From: an uncultured Enterobacterales bacterium
Lineage (GTDB): Bacteria > Pseudomonadota > Gammaproteobacteria > Enterobacterales > CALYQQ01
DNA length: 64,000 nucleotides
Direction: 5' to 3'
NCBI GenBank assembly: GCA_945288535.1
Contig: CALYQQ010000002.1
Coordinates: 124,001-188,000, forward strand
The position numbers were made by a program, and so were the translations under genes. Below, in pieces: positions 52,329 through 61,043 of the stretch (position 1 is its first letter; each line of letters opens with the position of its first letter). Under the pieces are notes generated by a model. It did no database searches. It was given only the letters and a program-made list of their open reading frames with translations, and was not told where the DNA came from.

Positions 52329-53813
52329 ATGATGCAGATAATTACTAGCATTGGACAATCAAATATGCGTCATCGCATGCTAAATCTGTTAATTATCATC
52401 AATACTTTATTGCTTTTATTATTTTTAGCACCTTCAGCAATGGCCAATTATATATATTTAAAACCAGGCCAATCTAAAACAATTGACAGTAATGCATCTA
52501 TAGATACTGTATTTGTGTCAAATCCTGCTGTGGCTGATTATAAAATTCTTAGCGAAAAAAGAGTTGTTATTTATGCTAAAACGAATGGCCTTTCTGAAAT
52601 AACCTTATATGGAAATGATACAAAAGTTTTAGCTAAAGTAACTGTTGATGTTGATCCTATTATTAGTGACTTAACTTATCGCATAAAGAGTGCTTTTCCT
52701 AATACGGATGTAAGGATTCAGCGTTTAACTCAAACTACTACTAATGGAAAATCAGTTTATCTATTAACAGGTCAGATACCAGATGAAGAAACGGGCGATC
52801 TTATTTATTCAATTGTCGGCGAAACAGTTGGTACTGAAAAAAAAGAAATAGAGCTTAAACTTTATACTCCAGATGGTGGTACGAATGAAATACCGCTAGA
52901 ACATATGACTAAATATGTTTATCGAAACATTATAAAAAGATTTACCTTACCACGTCAAAAAGCTAACCAAGTTAATGTACAAATGGTAATTGTGGAAGTA
53001 AGTAAGGAGTTTACGGATGCAATTGGTGTTGAATGGTCTCAAATTGCTTTAGATCCTAATGGTAGTGCCTCTACGTTCGGTAGCCAAGGACATTTCCAAT
53101 TAATTAACTTTCACGGCTTTGATGCGCAACGTTTAGTTCATACTGTTAATGCTTTGAAGAATGAAAATTTAGCTAAAGTATTAGCTAATCCTAATTTAAC
53201 CGTATTATCTGGAGAAGTAGCTGAGTTTTTAGTCGGAGGTGAAGTACCTATCACTATTCGTGACTCAACAAACAATTCAGTCAGTACTAGCTATAAAGCG
53301 CATGGTATTATGTTAAGTATTGCGCCTAAGGTACTTCAAGATAATAAAATTAAATTAACATTAACAAGTGAATTAAGTAGTGCTTCAGATGTTAGTGCTT
53401 CAGATACATCATCACCTACATTTAAAACTCGTCGTTCAACGTCTACAATAGAATTAGCTAATGGGCAAAGCTTTGTGATGGGTGGCTTGTTAAAAGAAGA
53501 AGATATTGAAATACTAGATAAAATACCTATTCTTGGTGATATCCCTATTTTAGGCGCTTTAGCAAGAAATGCTAAAACAAAAAGACAAAAAACAGAATTA
53601 GTTCTCTTTGTAACTGTTAATTTAGTTAGCCCAGTAGATTCGCTATCAGAAATTGATATTCCTTCTACCGGTAATAAAACAAGTAGTACCAAATTACTTT
53701 TTAATGTTGGCATAAATAATGCTGCACGTGAAAATCGCTTACTGGGTAGTAAAAATAAGCAAATAGATTCTAAAACAGTTAGTTTCTTAGATCGTGGCGG
53801 ATTCGATAAATAG
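52329..53813 (+). CDS. rcpA: Tad pilus secretin RcpA/CpaC
   Basis: RcpA is the outer-membrane secretin through which the Flp pilus exits. A signal peptide (LLIIINTLLLLLFLAPSAMA, about residues 20-39) is followed by the N-terminal pilus-secretin domain with KPGQSKTIDSNASIDTVFVS, a BON-like part, and the secretin domain from about 275 with LSGEVAEFLVGGEVPI, GIMLSIAPKVL and the end DKIPILGDIPILGALARN. I prefer the ATG at 52329, 8 bases after GAGAGGGA, giving 494 residues, over 52311, which overlaps that ribosome site. Confidence 0.92.
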   Translation: MMQIITSIGQSNMRHRMLNLLIIINTLLLLLFLAPSAMANYIYLKPGQSKTIDSNASIDTVFVSNPAVADYKILSEKRVVIYAKTNGLSEITLYGNDTKVLAKVTVDVDPIISDLTYRIKSAFPNTDVRIQRLTQTTTNGKSVYLLTGQIPDEETGDLIYSIVGETVGTEKKEIELKLYTPDGGTNEIPLEHMTKYVYRNIIKRFTLPRQKANQVNVQMVIVEVSKEFTDAIGVEWSQIALDPNGSASTFGSQGHFQLINFHGFDAQRLVHTVNALKNENLAKVLANPNLTVLSGEVAEFLVGGEVPITIRDSTNNSVSTSYKAHGIMLSIAPKVLQDNKIKLTLTSELSSASDVSASDTSSPTFKTRRSTSTIELANGQSFVMGGLLKEEDIEILDKIPILGDIPILGALARNAKTKRQKTELVLFVTVNLVSPVDSLSEIDIPSTGNKTSSTKLLFNVGINNAARENRLLGSKNKQIDSKTVSFLDRGGFDK

Positions 53814-53854
53814 TGGTAATAGATATATAAGTATAATAATAGAGGTTTTTACAC

Positions 53855-55006
53855 ATGAATTTATTTTCTGAAACAAAAATATCTGCTACACCAGAAAAAG
53901 CTAACGATGAAATAGATAATAGCCAATGTCATATTGTTGTTGTTTCATTGAGGAAAAAGCTATTAAATGATATAGCAAGCATACTGAGTATGCACAATAT
54001 GAATTCATTTAAAATTGAACAACAAAGCTTTTTTTTATTGCAAGATGATTCAATTACTCAGAATGCTAATGTCATTATATTAGATATTGCTGATACAACA
54101 GATGTAAATATCATTACAGAAAAAATGGGATTTATTGTCCCTATGTATGCTAAATGTATATTTGTTGGTGATACTGATTCTATTGCATTCTCTCAAGAAA
54201 TAGCGAGACGTGGAGCTGCATATTTGCATATAGCGACGCAATTATGGGAATTGGCTGATGTTATCGTAAGTTTGAATAGTAATGTTAGCTATAATGAGCG
54301 TAGTGCAGTAAAAATTAGCGTACTTGGATGTAAAGGTGGGGTCGGTACATCATTAATTAGCTATCAATTACTAGAACAGTTTGGTCAGCTTACTTCGGTA
54401 CCTACTTTATTAGTTCAAGGTGCTACAGGTAGTGCAGATCTTGATTTAATCATGGATAAATCTTTTATACAAAAAGATGGACAAATTCATTCTATAAATG
54501 AATCACTCAATGTGAAAATGGAAGCCAGAGATAGTGTTATTCGCTATGATGATTCCCAATATAAATTATTTAATATTATTTTAGTTGATCACCAGGTTCA
54601 TACATTATCACGTGAAAAATTAGAAATTATATTTAATAATTCACAAACACTTATTTTAGTTATTTCACATGAATTAGCCTCACTTCGTATAGCTAAAATC
54701 GTTCTTGAAGAAATTAAACGTGGAAGTGTTGCTGGTAATAGTGTAGTTCAACGTGTCTTTATTTGTTTAAATGAAAATAAATCAAATCCTGATAAGACAT
54801 TGACAGAAGCTGAAATTGCTGAATATCTTGGTCATAAAATTGATATAGTAAATCCTTTTCAAACAAAGAAAAACGGTAATATTAAAAAATTCACTAGCCC
54901 GCTATTTAGCCAATTCGCTGCTAAAGTATTGGGTAAATCTGGAGTGGAAAAAGAGTCATCAGTTCTAGTGAAAAAATTTAATATCCGCTCATTATTCAGT
55001 AAATAA
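53855..55006 (+). CDS. tadZ: Tad pilus localisation ATPase-like protein TadZ/CpaE
   Basis: TadZ is a MinD/ParA-like protein that places the Tad machine at the cell pole. The 383 residues have an N-terminal receiver-like domain (about 25-140, IVVVSLRKKLLND, VIILDIADTTD) and a P-loop domain from about 150. The P-loop is GCKGGVGTS, a family-typical deviant form lacking the usual second lysine. AGAGG at 53840-53844 is the ribosome site. An 11-bp tandem repeat follows before tadA. Confidence 0.88.
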   Translation: MNLFSETKISATPEKANDEIDNSQCHIVVVSLRKKLLNDIASILSMHNMNSFKIEQQSFFLLQDDSITQNANVIILDIADTTDVNIITEKMGFIVPMYAKCIFVGDTDSIAFSQEIARRGAAYLHIATQLWELADVIVSLNSNVSYNERSAVKISVLGCKGGVGTSLISYQLLEQFGQLTSVPTLLVQGATGSADLDLIMDKSFIQKDGQIHSINESLNVKMEARDSVIRYDDSQYKLFNIILVDHQVHTLSREKLEIIFNNSQTLILVISHELASLRIAKIVLEEIKRGSVAGNSVVQRVFICLNENKSNPDKTLTEAEIAEYLGHKIDIVNPFQTKKNGNIKKFTSPLFSQFAAKVLGKSGVEKESSVLVKKFNIRSLFSK

Positions 55007-55009
55007 TAT

Positions 55010-55053
55010 TAAATACAAATAAAATACAAATAAAATACAAATAAAATACAAAT
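55010..55053. repeat. Four tandem copies of an 11-bp unit between tadZ and tadA
   Basis: The unit AAAATACAAAT occurs at 55021-55031, 55032-55042 and 55043-55053, with a first copy TAAATACAAAT at 55010-55020 that differs at one base. It fills half of the 88-base tadZ-tadA spacer. The 11-base period is close to one helical turn. Copy number could vary by slippage and alter the spacing upstream of tadA. Confidence 0.85.
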
Positions 55054-55094
55054 TATATATTTATTAACGCTTAACTAATTAATAGTGACTCTAT

Positions 55095-56378
55095 ATGGAA
55101 TCCGAAAATTCAAGTAACTTACTCTTTTTTAGAGAACAAGTTTTAAAAAATATCGATTTAGAGCGCATTGAAAATCTTAAAGGTGATCGTAATTCATTAT
55201 TGCATGAAATTAATGAAATATTACAACGGATTATCAATAGTAGTGGTCGATATTTACAAAGTCAAAATCGGTTGTACCTTTCTGAATCTATTGTTGATGA
55301 AATTACTGGGTATGGTCCGCTACGCGAACTGATGGAAGATGACACAGTAAGTGATATTTTAGTTAATGGACCAGATAAAATTTTCGTTGAGCGTTTTGGT
55401 AAACTTGAACTTTCGAAAAAACGGTTTATTAATAATGACCAATTAACAGAAATAGCTCGTAGACTTGTTTCAAAAGTGGGTCGTCGTATTGACGATTCAC
55501 AACCACTAGTTGATGCGAGAATGCCTGATGGTAGCCGCCTTAATGTCGTAATTTCTCCAATTGCATTAGATGGTACATCAATTTCAATTCGTAAATTTGG
55601 TAAAGGTAAGAAAACGCTTGGTGATTTAATTGAATTCGGCAGTATGGACGAAATGATGGCTAACTTTTTAGTTATTGCTAGTCGTTGTCGTGCCAATATT
55701 ATTGTTTCAGGTGGTACCGGTTCTGGTAAAACAACATTATTAAATGCATTATCCCAGTATATCGCTGAAGATGAGCGTGTGGTTACCATGGAAGATGCTG
55801 CGGAATTACGTTTGGTTCAACCTCACGTTGTACGACTTGAAACGCGTATGGCTGGTGTGGAAGATAAAGGTAAAATTACCATGCGTAATTTATTGATTAA
55901 CTCATTACGTATGCGCCCAGATCGGATAATAGTGGGGGAGTGTCGTGGTGAAGAAGCATTTGAAATGTTGCAGGCTATGAATACCGGGCATGATGGCTCA
56001 ATGTCGACACTGCATGCAAACTCACCTCGTGATGCGGTTGCTCGTTTGGAAAGTATGGTGATGATGGCGAGTTCTTCTCTACCACTTATGGCTATCCGTC
56101 GTAATATCTCTTCGGCTATTAATATTATTATTCAGGCATCACGTTTACCTGATGGATCTCGTAAGGTGACGAATATTACTGAAGTTATGGGTATGGAAGG
56201 CGAAAATATGATTTTACAAGATATTTTTGCCTATGAAGCGTCAGCAGAGAGGGATACAAACGGGAGGATTCAAGGGCGTTTTGTTTCATATGGATTATTG
56301 CAACGATCAGCAGTATATAGAAATGCTATGTATCATGGTTTACTAGAGCCTCTTAAAAAACTATTTGGGAATAAGTAG
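55095..56378 (+). CDS. tadA: Tad pilus assembly/retraction ATPase TadA/CpaF
   Basis: TadA is the hexameric secretion-type ATPase that drives pilus polymerisation. The 427 residues include the N-terminal helical part, the PAS-like region with ITGYGPLRELMEDDTVSDILVNG, Walker A SGGTGSGKTTLLN at about 203-215, the Asp box VVTMEDAAEL, Walker B RPDRIIVGECRGEEA and the His box MSTLHANSPRDAVARLE. It is the most conserved gene of the locus. It is followed after 2 bases by tadB. The ribosome site is weak. Confidence 0.97.
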   Translation: MESENSSNLLFFREQVLKNIDLERIENLKGDRNSLLHEINEILQRIINSSGRYLQSQNRLYLSESIVDEITGYGPLRELMEDDTVSDILVNGPDKIFVERFGKLELSKKRFINNDQLTEIARRLVSKVGRRIDDSQPLVDARMPDGSRLNVVISPIALDGTSISIRKFGKGKKTLGDLIEFGSMDEMMANFLVIASRCRANIIVSGGTGSGKTTLLNALSQYIAEDERVVTMEDAAELRLVQPHVVRLETRMAGVEDKGKITMRNLLINSLRMRPDRIIVGECRGEEAFEMLQAMNTGHDGSMSTLHANSPRDAVARLESMVMMASSSLPLMAIRRNISSAINIIIQASRLPDGSRKVTNITEVMGMEGENMILQDIFAYEASAERDTNGRIQGRFVSYGLLQRSAVYRNAMYHGLLEPLKKLFGNK

Positions 56379-56380
56379 TT

Positions 56381-57301
56381 ATGGAAGCGATTCTTATTAT
56401 ATTTTTTATTATGATTATTTTAGGTGCTGTACAAATTTTAGCAGCACATAAACAAAAAACAAAAGCTAGAGAATTTTTAAAGATAATAAATAATCAGAAT
56501 CAAACAAAATCAACCATTGAAGATAAATTGTTAAAATATAATGTTGGTGTTGAAATCTTAGATTTAATAAATGATTTTATTTATCACCTCAAAGGCAATA
56601 ATAAAAAAGATGGAATGCGCAACCTTATTATCCTTTGTGTCATATTAGCTGTTTTTTATTACTTTAATGTCACGTCATTAAAATTACCTACTATACCGCT
56701 GTTAATTGTAGTTATGATTATTAGCTGTTACTTTCTTTACATAGCAGCTAAAAAAAGAGCACGTATAGAGTTCGAAACTACCTTTGCTGAGGCATTAAAC
56801 ATTATTGGAAGTGCAGTAAGTGTCGGAAATACTGTGTTATCAGGGATAGAGCAATGTGGTGATAAATTAAGTGGTTTTCATCTTGGTGAAGTTTTCAAAA
56901 AAGTTCATCAACGTATGGAAATTGGTGAAGATGTTGAAACTGTGTTGCTCGATACTTACTCTGAATTGCATTATCGCGAATATTATTTCTTTGCAATTGC
57001 TATCATCATAAACATGAAGGGCGGGGGGCAATTAAAAGAAATAATGTCCCGACTTGGTCAAATCATAACTAACGGTCGAGTGATGGAAAAGAAAAAACTA
57101 GCTAAAACATCAGAAGCTCGCATGTCTGTAAAAATACTTGCCATTATGCCTCTAGCGATGTTCTTTATTTTAAAATTTATTAGTCCACAGAACTATGAAG
57201 TACTTATAGAAACTAATGGGGGACATATTATACTTATTTACGTTGTTGGTAGTACATTATTAGGGTTAGCAATAACTTGGTCTATGATGAATAAGGTATG
57301 A
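56381..57301 (+). CDS. tadB: Tad pilus inner-membrane platform protein TadB
   Basis: TadB is a type II secretion F-domain platform protein, paired with TadC in the inner membrane. The 306 residues have an N-terminal membrane segment, two segments at about 85-130 and two near the C-terminus. The T2SSF domain has ARIEFETTFAEALNIIGSAVSVGNTVLSGIEQ-like sequence (about 126-157) and the typical INMKGGGQLKEIMSRLGQII with RMSVKILAIMP. It is closely coupled to tadA (2 bases) and tadC (7 bases). Confidence 0.93.
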   Translation: MEAILIIFFIMIILGAVQILAAHKQKTKAREFLKIINNQNQTKSTIEDKLLKYNVGVEILDLINDFIYHLKGNNKKDGMRNLIILCVILAVFYYFNVTSLKLPTIPLLIVVMIISCYFLYIAAKKRARIEFETTFAEALNIIGSAVSVGNTVLSGIEQCGDKLSGFHLGEVFKKVHQRMEIGEDVETVLLDTYSELHYREYYFFAIAIIINMKGGGQLKEIMSRLGQIITNGRVMEKKKLAKTSEARMSVKILAIMPLAMFFILKFISPQNYEVLIETNGGHIILIYVVGSTLLGLAITWSMMNKV

Positions 57302-57308
57302 TAAGATT

Positions 57309-58172
57309 ATGTATATTCTCTATCCATTATATATTGTACTTTTTTTAACGGGTCTCTATCTTTATTGGACAGGAAAGAAGCAACAACTTAACTTAAAAAA
57401 TATGTTAATGACGGATCAAGAAAAAGAGGAACTGAATTCGTCATCATTATTAACTGATAAAGAAGCGTCATCTGTTGAAAAAATTATGAGAAAATCTAAT
57501 AAAGTTATTATTTTTACATCTTTATTAGATAAAAACATTATGGTAAAAGCTATCTTTATTGGTGGTTTTTCAATAAGTCTTCTTATATTAAATGAAATTG
57601 GCATAATAAATATATCAGCTTCTATTTTATGTTTGATCATTATTCTGGTTATGATATTAACCATATTATTACCTGATCGACTTAAAAAAGGAGCCATTAA
57701 TGCGGGTATTAAACGAATATCCAATGATTTACCATTTATTATTGATATGATGGCAATTTGTATTCAGTCAGGCATGACAGTTGAGAAATCATTACGTTAC
57801 CTTGCCGATAATACGAGTAATATTAATAAAGATATTGCAGGATTATTAGATAGGACTATGTTGAAAGCTGATGTAAGTGGAATAGCTGCTGCGCTGGACT
57901 TATTATATGAAGAAGTACCTAGTGTTGAAATAAGGATGTTTTGTTCAACATTACAACAAAGTATAAAATATGGCTCTTCTATGTATGAGCAGCTTTTAGA
58001 ACTATCGAAAGAAATTCGTGAAATGCAATTATTAAAGGCTGAAGAGCATATATCAAGCCTTGCGGCAAAAATGACGATACCTATGATTGCTTTTATAATG
58101 TTGCCTATATTAGTAATGGTTGCTGGTCCTGGAATGATCAGACTTGGCGATTTATGGAGTCAATCACTGTGA
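57309..58172 (+). CDS. tadC: Tad pilus inner-membrane platform protein TadC
   Basis: This is the second platform protein, 287 residues with an N-terminal membrane segment, a pair at about 77-118 and a C-terminal one. The T2SSF domain has ISNDLPFIIDMMAICIQSGM, VEKSLRYLA and the closing SSLAAKMTIPMIAFIMLPIL, all typical of TadC. It overlaps the tadD start by 19 bases, implying coupled translation. Confidence 0.93.
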   Translation: MYILYPLYIVLFLTGLYLYWTGKKQQLNLKNMLMTDQEKEELNSSSLLTDKEASSVEKIMRKSNKVIIFTSLLDKNIMVKAIFIGGFSISLLILNEIGIINISASILCLIIILVMILTILLPDRLKKGAINAGIKRISNDLPFIIDMMAICIQSGMTVEKSLRYLADNTSNINKDIAGLLDRTMLKADVSGIAAALDLLYEEVPSVEIRMFCSTLQQSIKYGSSMYEQLLELSKEIREMQLLKAEEHISSLAAKMTIPMIAFIMLPILVMVAGPGMIRLGDLWSQSL

Positions 58173-59749
58173 GAAGGCCGCTAATCTTTTTTTTAAGTTT
58201 TACGTTAGCTGGTTGTGTTGGATTATTAGATCACTTACAAGATAAAGATTCTGACCATTTTCGTGAGAGCATTTTAATTAAAGCGAATAATTATCAAGGA
58301 TTATTACAACTTTACCGTGAACGCCTCAAAGAAAAAGATGATCCTGAAACACAATTAAAAGTTGCTGAATATTACTATTTATTATCGGATTATGAGGCAT
58401 CTCGTTATTTTTTAAAGCCATTACTCAATAATCCGAAATTATCAGAAAAAGCTTATTTATTACAAGCAAAAAATTTGCTTGATATAGGCGATAAACAAGG
58501 TGCATTGGATGCTGTAAATAAAGTTATTACTAAATTACCCATTGATGGAACAGCAAATAATATTAAGGGCATTATTCTCGCTGAACAGGGTGATTTTAAT
58601 GGGGCAATGAATGCTTTTAATATGGCAAGAAAGGATCTCATTGATGATGAAGTCGTCATGAATAATATGGCGATGATTTCTATATTGAGAGAAGATTATT
58701 CGCAAGCAATTGACTATTTATTGCCAATATATAGTAGAGGAATTAATTCGAAAAAAATTGTACATAATTTAATTTTTGCTTTGGTAAAAGATAAACGTTA
58801 CGAAGAAGCTGAAGCTATTTTAAAAAAAGAAAATATGACCGAAACGCTTGATGATTTAGTTGAATCATTGGAGCCTATTCGTTCAATGGTAACAGAGAAA
58901 CAAGATCCTTTTACTCTTGAAGAAAGAAAAGAATCCACTTTGAGCGATTTAACTGATCAAGAAAAAGAGTATTCAGCACGACCAGTTATGCCATTAATTG
59001 ATAATGCAAATCAACTAAATGGATATACTGAAGCTGCTAGAGGTAATGCTTTAGTAGAAACGAATAATACCCCTATAGATGAAACATACGATAATAATCA
59101 AAATGCTTATCAATCCCTACCAGAAGAGACAAATCAATTAAAAGAAACAGTCTCTACATTGAATGTATCTCCATTGGGTAGTGTTAATAATAGTGGTGTA
59201 ACATCTGTTTCTTCAGCTATAGAGACAGCTTCTATATTATCATCTCAGACTACGGCTAATTCACCTAAAGAGATGAGTACTTTTAATAATAATATAAATA
59301 CATTACCATTATTAGAGACGAATGATGTAACTAATAATAAAATAGAAACTCAAGAAATAATGCCAACGGAAAAAAATAACTTTACTAATAATAATGAAGA
59401 GTTAAAAGTAACCGTTACTGGTGTTAGAATTGGACAGCATAATAATGTTACGCGTTTAGTTATTGAGTCCGATAAACTTATTCGTTATAACCTTATGGAT
59501 AATCCAGCAAATAAAAGTTTAATTCTTGAGCTTAATCATGTTGAAATGAATGACATTGTTAGTAATACACGTTCCTATCTTAAACCTAACAATAAGATTA
59601 TTGACCGTTTAATGTTTAATACATCATCTGACGGTAAATTACAGCTTCTTTTTAATTTTAAAACTGCTATAAAAATTAATGCATTTAATTTACCGCCGGA
59701 TAATAATGCAAGGCATCGTTTGGTTTTAGATTTTATAAATAAAAAATAA
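58154..59749 (+). CDS. tadD: Tad lipoprotein TadD with TPR repeats and a C-terminal AMIN-like domain
   Basis: TadD is the TPR pilot-type lipoprotein of Tad systems. The signal peptide ends in the lipobox LAGC (about residues 18-21). TPR repeats cover about 35-220 (VAEYYYLLSDYEASRYFLKPL, AYLLQAKNLLDIGDKQGALDAV, NIKGIILAEQGDFNGAMNAF). An Asn/Thr/Ser-rich linker spans about 250-415. Residues 417-531 look like an AMIN domain: VTGVRIGQHNNVTRLVIES, LILELNHVEMND, LQLLFNFKTAIKINAFNLPP and RHRLVLDF follow the E. coli AmiC N-terminal domain block for block. Typical TadD is about half this length. The AMIN part probably binds peptidoglycan. Confidence 0.85.
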   Translation: MESITVRRPLIFFLSFTLAGCVGLLDHLQDKDSDHFRESILIKANNYQGLLQLYRERLKEKDDPETQLKVAEYYYLLSDYEASRYFLKPLLNNPKLSEKAYLLQAKNLLDIGDKQGALDAVNKVITKLPIDGTANNIKGIILAEQGDFNGAMNAFNMARKDLIDDEVVMNNMAMISILREDYSQAIDYLLPIYSRGINSKKIVHNLIFALVKDKRYEEAEAILKKENMTETLDDLVESLEPIRSMVTEKQDPFTLEERKESTLSDLTDQEKEYSARPVMPLIDNANQLNGYTEAARGNALVETNNTPIDETYDNNQNAYQSLPEETNQLKETVSTLNVSPLGSVNNSGVTSVSSAIETASILSSQTTANSPKEMSTFNNNINTLPLLETNDVTNNKIETQEIMPTEKNNFTNNNEELKVTVTGVRIGQHNNVTRLVIESDKLIRYNLMDNPANKSLILELNHVEMNDIVSNTRSYLKPNNKIIDRLMFNTSSDGKLQLLFNFKTAIKINAFNLPPDNNARHRLVLDFINKK

Positions 59750-60057
59750 GATCTATATATATAAAATAAAAGCCTGGAAATTATCTTTAATTAAATATAT
59801 AGTAAAGAAGATAGTCGATACTTGCAATTGACTGCTAAGTTTAAATAATTTAAATTTATTTAAATAGATAAAATTAAATATTTATTAAAAAAAAGAATAA
59901 ATCAATTTTAATCTTTATTGTTTTTTTATATATAATAAATCCTGTGTTAGTTCTGAACAATCTAATAAAGGAGACTTGCATAATTGCATTATTTGGATGG
60001 CTTATCCAGGTGAGTCATGCATGTTAAGGTTGATTATAAAAAAAACAGGGTTATATT
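59750..60057. other. tadD gap with a ribosome-site-like sequence and a very short frame
   Basis: This 308-base AT-rich spacer has an AAGGAG at 59968-59973 followed by a short frame that reads from TTG 59976 (or ATG 59997) to 60071, 24-31 residues, overlapping the next gene. It may be a leader peptide or a chance frame. A separate AGGG at 60047-60050 serves the gene at 60058. Confidence 0.4.
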
Positions 60058-60519
60058 ATGGTTACTTATGAGTATAAAGGGTTATTAGTTCGCGTACCAG
60101 ACAGTGTTAAATATATTGTAACAGGGTCAGATGGTGTTGTTCGTGGATATCCAAGTCGTCCTGACTTGAGTAATCCTGACTCCTTAATACAATCTCCAGA
60201 AGCTGTAAAAGTTATGGTAGTTAACTATTCAGATACACTAATAGAAGCTTCTGGATTGAAAAAATATGAACCAATAGTCGTCTACGAAACAGCTGTTCCA
60301 AACTCCAAGCCTTATGAGGCTGGTGATACCTTGACTTTACAAACTAGAATTGATGAGGAGAAAGCACGTATATCAGAAGTTCATGTTGTTGTTAACTGCT
60401 ATACGCCAGGGTTAAAACCGTGGACTCAGATTCTACAAGTAAAAGTCAATGGGCTATCTATAGATAATATCATTCTTACAACAGTTACTGACGTGTTGTT
60501 TGAATATCGTCCTTCTTAA
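60058..60519 (+). CDS. Unknown 153-residue protein within the Tad locus
   Basis: I do not recognise this protein. It has no signal peptide or membrane segment and is predicted to be beta-rich, with alternating hydrophobic stretches (VKVMVVNYSDTLIE, EPIVVYETAV, ARISEVHVVVNCY, TQILQVKVNG, NIILTTVTDVLFEY). The ribosome site AGGG lies 7 bases before the ATG. Its place between tadD and tadV, in the same direction, suggests a link to the pilus, but no Tad component of this type is known to me. An accessory or regulatory protein is possible. Confidence 0.75.
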   Translation: MVTYEYKGLLVRVPDSVKYIVTGSDGVVRGYPSRPDLSNPDSLIQSPEAVKVMVVNYSDTLIEASGLKKYEPIVVYETAVPNSKPYEAGDTLTLQTRIDEEKARISEVHVVVNCYTPGLKPWTQILQVKVNGLSIDNIILTTVTDVLFEYRPS

Positions 60520-60628
60520 TTCATTCTATTCCTTTGTTGATTTGCTATTAAATACAACAAAGGAATAATTCAGCTGTAACTAAATAATTTAAAAATTAGA
60601 ATAAAGTATCATTATATGAGGAAAATAA

Positions 60629-60976
60629 ATGGAACACATTGATGTGATCTCATTTTCTGCTAGACTAGTTCAAGCTGATATTATAAGTGGTTATATTCCA
60701 AATGAGCCTGTCATGGGAAATCGTGATGAGTTAATTAGTTTAAGATTAAATTTTTATGTTAACTTATTATTATCATTACGAAATGATTTGTGTGAAAAAC
60801 ATGATGATATAGATGAGATATTATTAGCTAAAAATTTAAAAACTGCAATAGAACTTGTTTCTGCAGAAATATCTTGTTTATATATATCATTAGCACCTGT
60901 TTTATATGATAGGGATGAGATGATTAGCGAACGAATAAATTATTATTTTCAACAATTGATAGTATTAGATTTATAA
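60629..60976 (+). CDS. Unknown 115-residue protein with an internal duplication, within the Tad locus
   Basis: I do not recognise this protein. It is acidic, probably helical and cytoplasmic, without signal peptide. Residues 27-50 and 90-113 are an internal repeat with a 63-residue period: PVM..RDELIS.RLNFY...LLSL and PVL..RDEMIS.RINYY...LIVL share the RDE-IS-R-N-Y core. This suggests an ancient tandem duplication, perhaps forming a symmetric helical bundle. GAGG at 60618-60621 is the ribosome site. It follows the previous unknown gene by 109 bases and precedes tadV by 67. Confidence 0.75.
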   Translation: MEHIDVISFSARLVQADIISGYIPNEPVMGNRDELISLRLNFYVNLLLSLRNDLCEKHDDIDEILLAKNLKTAIELVSAEISCLYISLAPVLYDRDEMISERINYYFQQLIVLDL

Positions 60977-61043
60977 AGATAACCCCACATTAATTTAGTT
61001 ATAATATGAATTATATATTTTATTTAATAATATAAGGTTATAC

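Noticed and set aside
53336-53713. Minus-strand open frame of 125 codons inside rcpA
   Set aside because: Antisense to conserved secretin sequence; no start signal.
55010-55053. CRISPR array
   Set aside because: Repeats are only 11 bases, directly tandem with no spacers, and no cas genes are present.
55262-55789. Minus-strand open frame of 175 codons inside tadA
   Set aside because: It lies opposite the most conserved Tad gene and its translation has Ser/Arg/Leu-rich antisense composition with no family match.
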